Translations under genes and position numbers: made by a program
Source: QHXW01 sp035297145
Lineage (GTDB): Bacteria > Acidobacteriota > Terriglobia > Bryobacterales > Bryobacteraceae
Assembly: GCA_035297145.1 (NCBI GenBank)
Contig: DATGZN010000109.1
Coordinates: forward strand, 1-64,000
Direction: 5' to 3'
Length of the DNA: 64,000 nucleotides
Part shown: in pieces, positions 8,063-16,309 of the stretch
How positions within the stretch are numbered: the stretch's first letter is position 1
Layout: every line of letters begins with the position of its first letter
Notes under the pieces: generated by a model
The model's input: only the letters and a program-made list of their open reading frames with translations
What the model was told of the DNA's origin: nothing
The model's database searches: none

Positions 8063-8440
8063 ATGGTCAAACCTGACTCTCTCGGCCAATTTGAACAGTT
8101 GGTGCTCACGGCGATTCTGGGTCTCCGGGAAGATGCTTATGGCGTAACGATCCATTCGAAGGTTGAGGAGCTGGCCCGGCCCAAAGCAGTTTCGCTCGGT
8201 GCGGTTTACGTCACACTCGACCGCTTGGAGGACAAAGGTCTTATCGCGTCCTGGCTGTCCGATCCGACGCCCGAGCGCGGTGGCCGCGCCAAACGCTGCT
8301 ATCGCATCGAAGCTCTCGGCGAGCGCGCGTTGCAGGAGTCCGCGGTTACCGCCAAGCGCATGTGGGATGTAGTCGCGCAGGTTTGGGGCAAGGAGTGGGC
8401 CAAGGAATGGGGTAAACGCTGGGGGAGAGAGGCGGGCTGA
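8063..8440 (+). CDS. PadR-family transcriptional regulator
   Basis: 125 residues with the PadR winged-helix pattern: LGQFEQLVLTAILGL, AYGVTIHSKVEE, then VSLGAVYVTLDRLEDKGLI for the recognition helix and wing, and GRAKRCYRIEALGERAL. PadR proteins are small dimeric repressors, often of transport or stress genes. The frame is open upstream to a TTG at 7997, but ATG 8063 follows GGAG and matches the family's usual length. The stop codon touches the next ATG (8441), so regulator and membrane protein are translated together. This PadR/membrane-protein pairing is frequent in acidobacteria, where PadR genes often accompany orphan permeases. Confidence 0.88.
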   Translation: MVKPDSLGQFEQLVLTAILGLREDAYGVTIHSKVEELARPKAVSLGAVYVTLDRLEDKGLIASWLSDPTPERGGRAKRCYRIEALGERALQESAVTAKRMWDVVAQVWGKEWAKEWGKRWGREAG

Positions 8441-9208
8441 ATGTCTTCCGGCCCGTCTAAGATCGCTGAGGGCATGGTCGCAGTCTTCGTTCCACCTGCG
8501 TGCCGCGAGGAGGTACTCGGCGATTTACACGAACGGTACATTGGCCCGCGCCAGTACGCTATAGATACACTGCGTACGGTGCCGTTAGTCATCATCAGCA
8601 GAATACGCCGAACGGCAGACCCGCAGGTACTCGTGATGCAAGCTTTCGCCCTCTATGTGTCGTTCTTGGGCGCGGCTTGGCTCCAGGATGGAGCATTTCT
8701 GAGTTCGCGATGGGGACTTCTGCGGCTCGCGATTCCTACGGGAATGGCGATGCTTGGCTTGCTACTGGAGGACGCCTATGCGAAACCTGGGCTTCGATCA
8801 GCGTTAGACTTGGCCCGAGGCCCTTTCCTAGGCCTTGGCTTAGCTCTGGCATCGCAAGGCATGTTCCGGATCCGTAACCCCGGCCTGGCGGTTCCGAGCT
8901 GGATCATGTTCTACGGAAGCGCCCTGAGTTTGCTGTTGTCTTCCGCGATCCGGATGTTGTTTCCGCCACCCACGAATCAGCTCCAAGGAGTGAATGCACC
9001 CGCGCTTTGGCTAAAGCGGGCGGGCGCGCCGGCCCCAATTGCGCAGGGCACTAACCGAATCGCTAAGTATGCGTTCGCGGTGGCTGCTGTCGCGATCGCC
9101 GGAAGCTGGATCGCGGGCCTCCCTCCCCATTTGGTGCTTTGGCTTGGCGCAAGTGCCGTTCTGATAGTGTTGTTTGCGGCTTATCAGCTATGGAAGCAGC
9201 GGGGTTAG
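8441..9208 (+). CDS. membrane protein with permease-prefix-like N-terminus, PadR partner
   Basis: 255 residues, function unknown. The N-terminal soluble part carries PPACREEVLGDLHERY, the type of motif found before the membrane region in acidobacterial PadR-linked permeases and small membrane proteins. Hydrophobic segments follow at about 63-83, 88-107, 125-142, 150-172, 207-225 and 228-248, giving five or six helices. There is no FtsX or MacB permease core, so it is either a stand-alone relative or a stripped-down form of the duplicated orphan permeases. It starts on the base after the padR stop and is probably controlled by that regulator. Confidence 0.7.
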   Translation: MSSGPSKIAEGMVAVFVPPACREEVLGDLHERYIGPRQYAIDTLRTVPLVIISRIRRTADPQVLVMQAFALYVSFLGAAWLQDGAFLSSRWGLLRLAIPTGMAMLGLLLEDAYAKPGLRSALDLARGPFLGLGLALASQGMFRIRNPGLAVPSWIMFYGSALSLLLSSAIRMLFPPPTNQLQGVNAPALWLKRAGAPAPIAQGTNRIAKYAFAVAAVAIAGSWIAGLPPHLVLWLGASAVLIVLFAAYQLWKQRG

Positions 9209-9240
9209 AGTCTTCACAATACAGCTGGCCAGATGCAGAT

Positions 9241-9262
9241 GGACAGGCAGGAATGCCTGTCC
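9241..9262. repeat. perfect inverted repeat between convergent genes
   Basis: Arms GGACAGGC (9241-9248) and GCCTGTCC (9255-9262) pair perfectly around a six-base loop. The element lies between the converging membrane-protein and glycosyltransferase genes and reaches into the latter's stop codon. It could act as a bidirectional terminator hairpin, though no T-run follows. It looks like a REP-type dispersed palindrome. Confidence 0.65.
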
Positions 9263-10422
9263 TACCGTCTTGCCACTTCTTCGTAGACTTCGATCACCTC
9301 GCGCGCGGTGCGGTCCCAGCTGAAGCGGGCGGCTTGTTCTTTGCCCTTGGCCACCAGCTTCGCGCGCAATTCCGGATCGAGCAGCACTTCGCGAATGCCT
9401 CGCGCGATATCGAACACATTCTCCGGGTTTACCAGCATCGCCGCATCGCTGACCGCTTCGGGCAACGAGCTGACGTTTGAAGTCACCACCACGGTACCCG
9501 ATGCCATGGCCTCGAGCGGCGGCAACCCGAAACCCTCATACAACGAGGGAAACACAAATGCGGCCGCGCACTCGTAAAAGACGCGCAGCGTATCAAAGGG
9601 AACGAACCCAAGGAAACGCGCGCAATTCTCTACGCGGCTATGGATCACCGCGTGCCGGACGGCGGGGTTGCGCGCGATCTGGTCGCCGATGATGATCAGC
9701 CGCAGATCCGAATACTCCGGGTGATTCGCGAGCTCACCGCGCACCACGGCAAAGGCTTCGACCAGCCTCGGAATATTCTTTTGCGGGCGAATATTGCCCG
9801 CGTACAACAGAAAAGGATAGTTGATCTGGTAGCGCTCAAGGATTCTGCGACGCTCGTGCTCCTCGGTCTGCGGCCCGGCAGCCCGCGCATCGGCGCTATG
9901 GCCACGGCGGAAGAACTCGGGGGCTGGGGCGCTGTAGACCAAACGCACGCGATCGCCTGGGATCCCCAGCGTCTGCACCATGTCGCGCCGCGTGGCGGCG
10001 GAGACCGCCAGGATTTTCCCGGCTCTCAACAGCCCACGCCGGAAACGATAGCGCCGGAGATTCATTCGCATCCCTGATTCCTCACTGAACAGCAGGCTGG
10101 CCATATCGTGCACTGTTACAACATACGGCTTGGGCATGAAGAACGGCACGCGGTTGAGGGGGATATGGTATACGTTGGCCGAGTAACGGCGGAGAAACAG
10201 CGGGAAGGCAATCTCTTCAGCCGGACGCGTCTCGTCCCGGCTGTAGGTAGCGATCTGAAACTGTGGTGGAAGCCCGGATAGCATCGTCGCCTGTCCGGGA
10301 GAAACCACCAATTCGTAATGATTCTTTTGGTCTGCCTTGGCGAGCGCCTGGATCAGGTTGCGAATGTAGGTGCCGATACCAAAGTCTCGAAGGCGGCGCG
10401 CGTCGATGACGATCTTGAGCAT
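9262..10422 (-). CDS. glycosyltransferase, GT4 family
   Basis: 386 residues with the GT-B fold of retaining GT4 enzymes, which move a sugar from a nucleotide donor to a lipid or glycan acceptor. Visible family blocks are the N-terminal RRLRDFGIGTYIRNLIQAL, the linker YAGNIRPQKNIPRLVEAF that begins the donor domain, and the EX7E signature YEGFGLPPLEAMASG followed by SSLPEAV. No transmembrane segment is present, so it acts at the cytoplasmic face. The ATG gives a typical N-terminus (MLKIVIDARRL). It runs in the same direction as glyA with 21 bases between. The acceptor is unknown; exopolysaccharide or glycolipid synthesis is most likely. Confidence 0.88.
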   Translation of the reverse strand: MLKIVIDARRLRDFGIGTYIRNLIQALAKADQKNHYELVVSPGQATMLSGLPPQFQIATYSRDETRPAEEIAFPLFLRRYSANVYHIPLNRVPFFMPKPYVVTVHDMASLLFSEESGMRMNLRRYRFRRGLLRAGKILAVSAATRRDMVQTLGIPGDRVRLVYSAPAPEFFRRGHSADARAAGPQTEEHERRRILERYQINYPFLLYAGNIRPQKNIPRLVEAFAVVRGELANHPEYSDLRLIIIGDQIARNPAVRHAVIHSRVENCARFLGFVPFDTLRVFYECAAAFVFPSLYEGFGLPPLEAMASGTVVVTSNVSSLPEAVSDAAMLVNPENVFDIARGIREVLLDPELRAKLVAKGKEQAARFSWDRTAREVIEVYEEVARR

Positions 10423-10443
10423 ACGCGCCGCGGGCCCCGAAGC

Positions 10444-11721
10444 CTACCGGACCGAGGCCTGTTCCAGTTTCCAGCTATAGAGCGGGAAGCGGTCGGTCAG
10501 CTTCTGCACCTTGCGGCGCACGCCCGCTATCGTGTCTTCCGAGCTGATGTTGCCCAGTACTTCAGCAATGAGCGCGGCCGTCTCGCGCATTTCGGGTTCA
10601 CGAAAACCGCGCGTCGTCACCGCCGGGCTGCCCAGGCGAATGCCGCTTGGATTGAGGGGCGGGTTCACGTCGAACGGGATGGTGTTCTTGTTAACGGTAA
10701 TGCGCGCGCGATCTAGCGAAGCTTCCGCTTCCTTGCCGCGAACGCCCTTCGAGAACACGTCAACCAGCATGACGTGCGTGTCGGTGCCCCCGGATACCAC
10801 GCGGTAGCCTTCATCGATCATGCCCTGCGCTAGCGCCCGGGCATTCGCCACCACCTGCTTCTGATATGCCACGAACTCCGGGTGCATGGCTTCGAGGAAG
10901 CAAACCGCCTTGGCGGCAATCACGTGTTCGAGCGGTCCGCCTTGCATGCCGGGGAATACAGTCTTGTCGATCGCCGCGCCATATTGCGCTCGAGCGAGGA
11001 TCATCCCGGCGCGCGGTCCGCGCAGCGTTTTGTGCGTGGTGGAGGTCACGATGTCTGCCCATTGGCACGGATTCGGATGTATGCCTGCGGCGACCAGCCC
11101 GGAGAAATGCGCCATATCCACAAGGAACAAGGCACCTACCGAATCCGCGATCTGGCGGAAGCGCGGAAAATCCAGAGTGCGCGGATAGGCGCTGCCGCCT
11201 CCGATAATCAGCTTGGGCTTGTGTTCCTCGGCCAGGCGGGCGAGCTCGTCGTAGTCGATGCGCTCGTCGTCTTTCCGCACACCGTACGGGACCACGTGGT
11301 ATGTCTTGCCGGAAAAGTTCAGATGGTGGCCGTGCGTCAGGTGGCCGCCGTGCGAAAGATTCAGGCCCAGAATGGTGTCGCCGGGCTGCAACACTGACGC
11401 ATACGCCGCCTGATTCGCCTGGGAACCCGAATGCGGCTGAACATTGGCGTACTCCGCGCCGAACAGTTTCTTGGCCCGCTCGCGAGCGAGGTTCTCCACC
11501 ACGTCGATGAACTCGCATCCGCCGTAGTAGCGCTTGCCTGGATAGCCCTCGGCGTACTTGTTGGTCAGGACGCTTCCGGTGGCCTCCAGCACAGCCTCAG
11601 AGGTGAAATTCTCGCTCGCAATCAGCTCCAATTGCGAGCCTTGCCGCTCCGTCTCGCGCCGGATGGCGTCATAAATTTCGGGATCTACTTCGGCCAATGG
11701 CCGCGCCATTCGATTGTCCAT
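10444..11721 (-). CDS. glyA: serine hydroxymethyltransferase
   Basis: 425 residues, full length. The enzyme interconverts serine and glycine with tetrahydrofolate and is the main source of one-carbon units in the cytoplasm. The PLP-binding lysine lies in VTSTTHKTLRGPRAG. Other strong blocks are IASENFTSEAVLEATGSVLTNKYAEGYPGKRYYGG, written here as IASENF and KYAEGYPGKRYYGG, plus QPHSGSQANQAAY. Eight extra codons upstream (to a TTG at 11745) are open, but ATG 11721 (MDNRMARPL) gives the normal start; a further ATG at 11709 is also possible. No strong ribosome-binding site is seen. It is upstream of the glycosyltransferase on the same strand. Confidence 0.96.
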   Translation of the reverse strand: MDNRMARPLAEVDPEIYDAIRRETERQGSQLELIASENFTSEAVLEATGSVLTNKYAEGYPGKRYYGGCEFIDVVENLARERAKKLFGAEYANVQPHSGSQANQAAYASVLQPGDTILGLNLSHGGHLTHGHHLNFSGKTYHVVPYGVRKDDERIDYDELARLAEEHKPKLIIGGGSAYPRTLDFPRFRQIADSVGALFLVDMAHFSGLVAAGIHPNPCQWADIVTSTTHKTLRGPRAGMILARAQYGAAIDKTVFPGMQGGPLEHVIAAKAVCFLEAMHPEFVAYQKQVVANARALAQGMIDEGYRVVSGGTDTHVMLVDVFSKGVRGKEAEASLDRARITVNKNTIPFDVNPPLNPSGIRLGSPAVTTRGFREPEMRETAALIAEVLGNISSEDTIAGVRRKVQKLTDRFPLYSWKLEQASVR

Positions 11722-11776
11722 AGGAAACCACAATTGTAACAGCATTGGATAGTTGCGCTATCTGATCGGATAGTAG

Positions 11777-12211
11777 GCGAGCGGTCTCCTGGTCGATGCC
11801 CGGAACGGGTCCGGTTACCAGGCCGAAAACAGCTACCCGTTCTCGCTGGGAACCACCTATCATTTGCGCATGGCGGTCGATGTCGCCAACCACGTCTACT
11901 CGGCCTACATCCGCGCAGCCGGCGTCGTGCCCGAAACCACCATTGCCAAGGATTATGCGTTTCGGACTGAACAGTCCGGCGTCACGGCGCTGAGCCATTG
12001 GGGGACCTTTGCGGATCTCGGCTCAATGTCGGCCTGTACTGGAGTGGCGTACACCAGCATGAATCCGGCCAATGGCATGTGGTTCAACGGCGTAAACAGT
12101 TTTGTGGAAGTTCCCGACAACGATGACTTCAGCGTCACGACGACGGGGGCGCTCTCCATTTCCGCTTGGGTCCGTCCCGACACGCTGACGTTTGCGAAAA
12201 ATGAACAATAG
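11777..12211 (+). pseudogene. remnant of a LamG/concanavalin-A-like domain protein
   Basis: An open stretch without a proper start: an in-frame TAG (11774-11776) precedes it, and only internal TTG/ATG codons near 11864 could start translation. The translation reads like the inside of a secreted LamG protein: SGYQAENSYPFSLGTTYHLRM and YSAYIRAAG near the left, then NGMWFNGVNSFVEVPD and ALSISAWVRPDTLTF, the start of a typical LamG domain. It then breaks off at FAKNEQ and a stop, a few residues into the domain. Both ends of the protein are missing, so I take it as a deletion remnant. A short functional protein is unlikely. Confidence 0.65.
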
Positions 12212-12289
12212 GGTTGGTTCAGCCGCACAGAAGTCTGCATGATCTGGTAGGATTGGCTGCGCTGCTGTGCCATAATTGCCCTTTCCCCG

Positions 12290-13090
12290 ATGCTCCAAAA
12301 GTACCGCTACGAAGAATTCACCTGGCCCGAGATTCGCGAAGCTGTATCCGAAAACCGCGTGTGCGTGCTGCCGGTGGGAACCGTCGAGCAGCATGGCCCC
12401 CACCTGCCGCTCATCACTGACGTTCTGACGGCCACCGAAATGTCGCGCCTGGCCGTCGAGCGCATTCCGAGCGAGGCCATCCTCATGCCCCCGGTCTATT
12501 ACGCGTTCAACGTACACCATCTCGATTTTCCGGGCACCATTGCGGTCGAAGGCGACACGTTCATCCACTACGTCACCGATATCGGGAAGAGCCTTGCGCA
12601 TCACGGATTCCGCAAGATCCTCCTGGTCAATGGCCATGGCAGCAACGTGCCGTTTCTCGATATCGCCGCGCGCAACATCACCAATGAAACTGAAGCCATC
12701 TGCGCCATGGTGCCGTGGTGGAACCTGATTCCGAAAGCTCTGCTTGCCGAGCTGCGCGAGTCCGAGTTCCCCGGTGGCATGGCACACGGCTGCGAGCTGG
12801 AAACCTCGGTGCTACTCTACCTGCGCGGCGATCTCGTGCAAATGGAACATGCATCCAAGGACATCCACTTTCAGAAGACCGAATTCTTCTACTGGGATCT
12901 GGCGGCACCGTCGCCGGTTTTCTTCCAGGAATGGTTCAGCCGCTACTCCAAGACCGGCACGGTCGGCGACCCGACCAAGGCCACACGCGAGAAGGGGCAG
13001 AAGTTCGTAGAAGCTGTAGTCGACAGAATGGTCGCGTTACTGAAGGAGTTTCGCGCGAGAGAGATCCGGCCGCGGGTGGATCATCATTAG
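12290..13090 (+). CDS. creatininase-family amidohydrolase
   Basis: 266 residues. The creatininase fold binds two metals. The signature is visible: LPVGTVEQHGPHLPLITD supplies Glu, His and Asp ligands, NGHGSN is the conserved loop, and GMAHGCELETS holds the second His/Glu cluster. Members include creatinine amidohydrolase, MftE-type peptidases and enzymes acting on cyclic amides or formamides, so the substrate cannot be assigned. No signal peptide is present. The gene stands alone, convergent with the short gene at 13115. Confidence 0.88.
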   Translation: MLQKYRYEEFTWPEIREAVSENRVCVLPVGTVEQHGPHLPLITDVLTATEMSRLAVERIPSEAILMPPVYYAFNVHHLDFPGTIAVEGDTFIHYVTDIGKSLAHHGFRKILLVNGHGSNVPFLDIAARNITNETEAICAMVPWWNLIPKALLAELRESEFPGGMAHGCELETSVLLYLRGDLVQMEHASKDIHFQKTEFFYWDLAAPSPVFFQEWFSRYSKTGTVGDPTKATREKGQKFVEAVVDRMVALLKEFRAREIRPRVDHH

Positions 13091-13114
13091 GGGCCGCGTT
13101 CCTGCCCGAGTAGC

Positions 13115-13393
13115 CTACTCGTTCAGAAACGCCATCGTCTTGACGCCCGAGATATCGAATCGCTTGCGGCAGCGCAGGTTCTTGCAGGCCACTTTATCGT
13201 CCAGCAGCACCATGTAACTTTGCGACTTCTGGAAACGCGCGCGATCGCGTTCGTCGGCGCCTTGCGGTATGCGATCCTTCTTTTTGCGTACCATCCAGCG
13301 CAGTTCGTAGGTTTCGCTCGTCTTGCAATACGGGCAATGCAGGGTGGCCGGTTTATTAGCCGGCGCTTCGGTATAGAACGCGCGCTCGTCCAC
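13115..13393 (-). CDS. conserved small protein with zinc-ribbon-like cysteines
   Basis: 92 residues, function not recognised. Two cysteine pairs, CPYC (HCPYCKTSETYELRW) and later CKNLRC (ACKNLRCRKRFD), are spaced like a split zinc ribbon. The start is a GTG three bases from the stop of the citrate synthase gene, implying translational coupling to it. No signal peptide or membrane segment is present. The coupling to gltA suggests it is expressed constitutively. Confidence 0.65.
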   Translation of the reverse strand: MDERAFYTEAPANKPATLHCPYCKTSETYELRWMVRKKKDRIPQGADERDRARFQKSQSYMVLLDDKVACKNLRCRKRFDISGVKTMAFLNE

Positions 13394-13394
13394 G

Positions 13395-14522
13395 CTAACG
13401 CTCCGCCAGTGGAATCCACTTCATTCCCACCGGGTTCCCTTTATATTCGGCGCGCGGGCGAATGAGCCGGTTGTTGTGATACTGCTCCAGCACATGCGCG
13501 GTCCAGCCCGACATGCGGCTGATGGCAAACACGGGCGTGAACAGATCCACCGGAATGCCCAGCGAATAGTACGTGGAGGCCGAGTAGAAATCCACGTTGG
13601 CGTTGAGCTTCTTCTCGTGGTCGACGGTTTCTTCCACACGGCGCGACATCAGGTACAGCTCCATGTGGCCGGTTCGCCTTCCCAGCTCTTCGGAGAGCGC
13701 GCGCAAATGAGTAGCGCGGGGATCCTCGGTGTGATAGACACGGTGCCCGAAACCCGGAATTTTCTTTTTGCCGGCCAGCGTTTCCTTGGCGAGGGCGACC
13801 GCGCCTTCAGGAGAACCGGCTTGCAGCAGCATGCGGATCACATCCTGATTGGCCCCGCCGTGCAACGGGCCTTTGAGGGCGCCGATGGCCGACGTGATCG
13901 AAGAGTAGATATCGGAAAGGGTGGCCGCGGTCACGCGCGCCGCGAAGGTGGAGGCGTTCAACTCGTGATCCGCATGCAGCGTTAGAGCCACGTCGAACGC
14001 GTGCTCCATCAGATCGTCCGGCCGTTTCCCGGTCAGAGTATAAAGAAAGTTCGCGGCAAGGCTGAGGTTTGGATCGCCCGGCAGCACCGGTCTGCCATTG
14101 CGCAAACGGTCGAAAGTGCTGACGATCGTGGCTGTCTGCGCCATCAACTTCACGGCTTTGGCGGCATTGGCCTGCGGCGACATGTCGCGCGCCAAGGGAT
14201 CGTAGAGGCTCAGCATGGAGACAGCCGTGCGCAAGACGTCCATCGGCTCGCATTTGACCACCTGCGCCAGAAAGTCCACTACCGGTTGAGGAATCGGCCG
14301 GTGTGCCACCAAGTCCGCCTTCAGCTGCTCGAGTTCCTCGCGGCGGGGCAAGTGGCCGTTCCACAACAGGGAGATTACTTCTTCGAATGTCGCATTATCG
14401 GCTAAGGTGTGGATGTTGTAGCCGCGATAGCTCAGAATGCCTTCTTCGCCATCGATGAAACAGATTTCGGATTCCCCGGCTACGATCCCTTCCAAACCCG
14501 CAGCCTGCGTTGTCAAAGCCAT
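13395..14522 (-). CDS. gltA: citrate/2-methylcitrate synthase
   Basis: 375 residues, the length of the short type I (Gram-positive/CitZ-like) citrate synthases. The enzyme condenses acetyl-CoA with oxaloacetate, or propionyl-CoA in the 2-methylcitrate cycle. Catalytic residues are recognisable: His in HADHELNAS, His in GFGHRVYHTEDPRA, and Asp in NVDFYSAS. The N-terminus begins with the family's EGIVAGESEICFIDGEEGILSYRGY pattern, here cited as SEICFID and LSYRGY. There are no prp genes nearby, so housekeeping citrate synthase is the simpler reading. Confidence 0.93.
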   Translation of the reverse strand: MALTTQAAGLEGIVAGESEICFIDGEEGILSYRGYNIHTLADNATFEEVISLLWNGHLPRREELEQLKADLVAHRPIPQPVVDFLAQVVKCEPMDVLRTAVSMLSLYDPLARDMSPQANAAKAVKLMAQTATIVSTFDRLRNGRPVLPGDPNLSLAANFLYTLTGKRPDDLMEHAFDVALTLHADHELNASTFAARVTAATLSDIYSSITSAIGALKGPLHGGANQDVIRMLLQAGSPEGAVALAKETLAGKKKIPGFGHRVYHTEDPRATHLRALSEELGRRTGHMELYLMSRRVEETVDHEKKLNANVDFYSASTYYSLGIPVDLFTPVFAISRMSGWTAHVLEQYHNNRLIRPRAEYKGNPVGMKWIPLAER

Positions 14523-14575
14523 CCCGTTGTTTGTCCTATCTTAATTCTAAGACCACGCCGACCAGGCCGTCACCC

Positions 14576-15076
14576 TTAATTAATTGGCGGGGATCCGGCG
14601 TAGCATCCTGGGTACGGGGAAAAGCCGATGGTCAAATCCTCTTTCTCGACCCAAAGCTTCTCTACCCGATTATTGCTGGAGTCAACCGTCAAGATCACGC
14701 CTGACCCGCAGGAACGGCTCCGCGTGGTATGAAACAATTCGCTCGACGCTTGCGAACCCTTTGGTCCCCAGTCTTCCATGAAGTTCTTGAACGTATAGTC
14801 GCGGCAAGGCTTGGAGTCCGTACAGCCCCATAGCGCGTAAGCGCCTTTGTAGTCCTGCTTCGCCAGCAGATCCAGAAACATCTGAACCCGCTTCTCCTCT
14901 TTGTGGTTCTTCAGCATTTGAACCACCCGAATATACCGCTCCAGGATCGGCGTCTGGAAGGTCAGCAGATACAAGCCCAACACACCCCCCACGATCACCC
15001 CAATGATCACCAGCTGGCGGGTGCGCTTTTCCCGCTGCTCCTCGCCTGCGCCGTAGTTTGCGAGATAGCCGGCCAT
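14576..15076 (-). CDS. membrane-anchored hypothetical protein
   Basis: 166 residues. One transmembrane helix near the N-terminus (RQLVIIGVIVGGVLGLYLLTF, about 20-40) follows a charged, glutamate-rich cytoplasmic start. The remainder should face the periplasm and has the pattern KNHKEEKRVQMFLDLLAKQDYKGAYALWGC followed by further cysteines. This resembles NTF2-like or DUF4864-like secreted folds found in acidobacteria, but I do not recognise a named family. It lies 13 bases downstream of the OmpH-like gene and is probably co-transcribed with it, which hints at an envelope role. Confidence 0.65.
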   Translation of the reverse strand: MAGYLANYGAGEEQREKRTRQLVIIGVIVGGVLGLYLLTFQTPILERYIRVVQMLKNHKEEKRVQMFLDLLAKQDYKGAYALWGCTDSKPCRDYTFKNFMEDWGPKGSQASSELFHTTRSRSCGSGVILTVDSSNNRVEKLWVEKEDLTIGFSPYPGCYAGSPPIN

Positions 15077-15089
15077 GTCTCCAGAAACT

Positions 15090-15617
15090 CTATTTTGGGG
15101 CGGGATACGCCTTGTTATACGCGGCCAGCGCCTCAGCCGTGACGTCCAGCGCCGGTTTGTAAAACACCGTATTGCTCGTATCTACAACGACGTCGTAACC
15201 CTTTTCTTCGGCCAGCTTCTTGACCACTTCAGCCATCTTCTTAACGCTCGCGTTCCCGATCTCCGTACGCTCGTTATTAAAGTCGCCTTGCAGGTCATCA
15301 GTCATGCGCTGCAAATCGCGCTGCTTTTTCTGGCCTTGTGCGGTCAGGTCCGCCTCCGCCGAGGGCGTCAGCTTTCCCGCTCCCGACTGCAATTGCTGCC
15401 GGATTCCCTCGATGTCGCGCTGGAGCGCTTCGATTTTCTGCTGTTGCGGCTTGAACTTAGCCTCCAGCGCCGCAAATGCCTTCTGGACTTCGTCAGATTC
15501 CAGCACCGCGCGCTGCAGGCTGATAACCGCCACTTTGGTTTGCGCGGGGGCCGCACTGGTCAGAAACAGTAGAGCGGCGCACCCCCAAAGCATGCTGCTC
15601 CCGGGAATTCGAGACAT
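15090..15617 (-). CDS. OmpH/Skp-family periplasmic chaperone
   Basis: 175 residues with an N-terminal signal peptide (LWGCAALLFLTSAAPAQ) and the OmpH/Skp body: KVAVISLQRAVLESDEVQKA, then a long coiled coil of about 90 residues rich in K, E, Q and A, ending in the YDVVVDTSNTVFY beta strand. Skp proteins form trimers that hold unfolded outer-membrane proteins in the periplasm. I chose ATG 15617, not the TTG two codons upstream, because AAGGAG lies eight bases before it. There is no bamA or lpx gene alongside, so it is an orphan copy. It leads the small gene 14576-15076. Confidence 0.85.
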   Translation of the reverse strand: MSRIPGSSMLWGCAALLFLTSAAPAQTKVAVISLQRAVLESDEVQKAFAALEAKFKPQQQKIEALQRDIEGIRQQLQSGAGKLTPSAEADLTAQGQKKQRDLQRMTDDLQGDFNNERTEIGNASVKKMAEVVKKLAEEKGYDVVVDTSNTVFYKPALDVTAEALAAYNKAYPAPK

Positions 15618-15829
15618 TACCAAAACTCCTTGATAAGAGGTGTGTTAGATAATCAGGTTAGCACACAGCGGGGCTATGCGACGACAGCAGGCCCTAGTGC
15701 CTCGCGCCGCCGTGCGCGGCATGGCGATTGCGCGCCAAATCGTGCGATGGGTCTGCGAATATCTCGTCTAGTACACGGCCCGATGAATCGCTTGGCGTCT
15801 CCTTTCATAAGAGCTCGCAGACATTCATT

Positions 15830-16309
15830 CTACTGGCCCAGCTCATGGCACGTATTACAAGTGAGTGAAGCGTGGCGAGCCTTATGGCAGGCTACGCACC
15901 CTTTCATCGTCACGGGAATCTCCAGCGTGACCGTATCATGCTCTGTTACGGCTCCATGGCACTCTTTGCAGTCAATTCCCGCCTTGCGGTGCCGTGCGTG
16001 GCTGAAGAACACGAAATCCTCGATCGTGTAAACCTGTTCTGTGGGAAACGGTGTGGCGTCGTTCTTGAGCGCCGCCAGCCGCTTGATTTCCGGACTATCC
16101 TTCTTGACGGCACGGTGGCAATTCATGCATTTCCCAACCGCCGGAAATGACGCCTTCTCGTCCGTTTCGACTGTAGTGTGGCAGTAGCTGCACTCGATCT
16201 TTAGCGGCGCGTGCCGTTTATGGCTGAAATGAATCCGCTCATCCGCGGCCGTAAGGCACGCTACGGCAACGAGAAAGCCACAACTGAATCGGAATAGACT
16301 TTGTTGTAT
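15830..16309 (-). CDS. exported pentahaem cytochrome c (c3/c7-like)
   Basis: About 159 residues. Five CxxCH haem motifs are present: CSYCH, CMNCH, CKECH, CVACH and CNTCH, together with extra histidines in HFSHKRH and FFSHARH, the spacing of class III (c3/c7) cytochromes. A hydrophobic signal segment (LFRFSCGFLVAVACLTA) precedes the first repeat. No ATG, GTG or TTG lies close before that signal; the only in-frame one is a GTG at 16414, deep in the preceding gene. The coordinates begin at an ATA (16309) that follows a GGTGGAGG six bases upstream, so the true start is uncertain. It overlaps the end of the PQQ dehydrogenase gene and probably carries its electrons. Confidence 0.75.
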   Translation of the reverse strand: MQQSLFRFSCGFLVAVACLTAADERIHFSHKRHAPLKIECSYCHTTVETDEKASFPAVGKCMNCHRAVKKDSPEIKRLAALKNDATPFPTEQVYTIEDFVFFSHARHRKAGIDCKECHGAVTEHDTVTLEIPVTMKGCVACHKARHASLTCNTCHELGQ

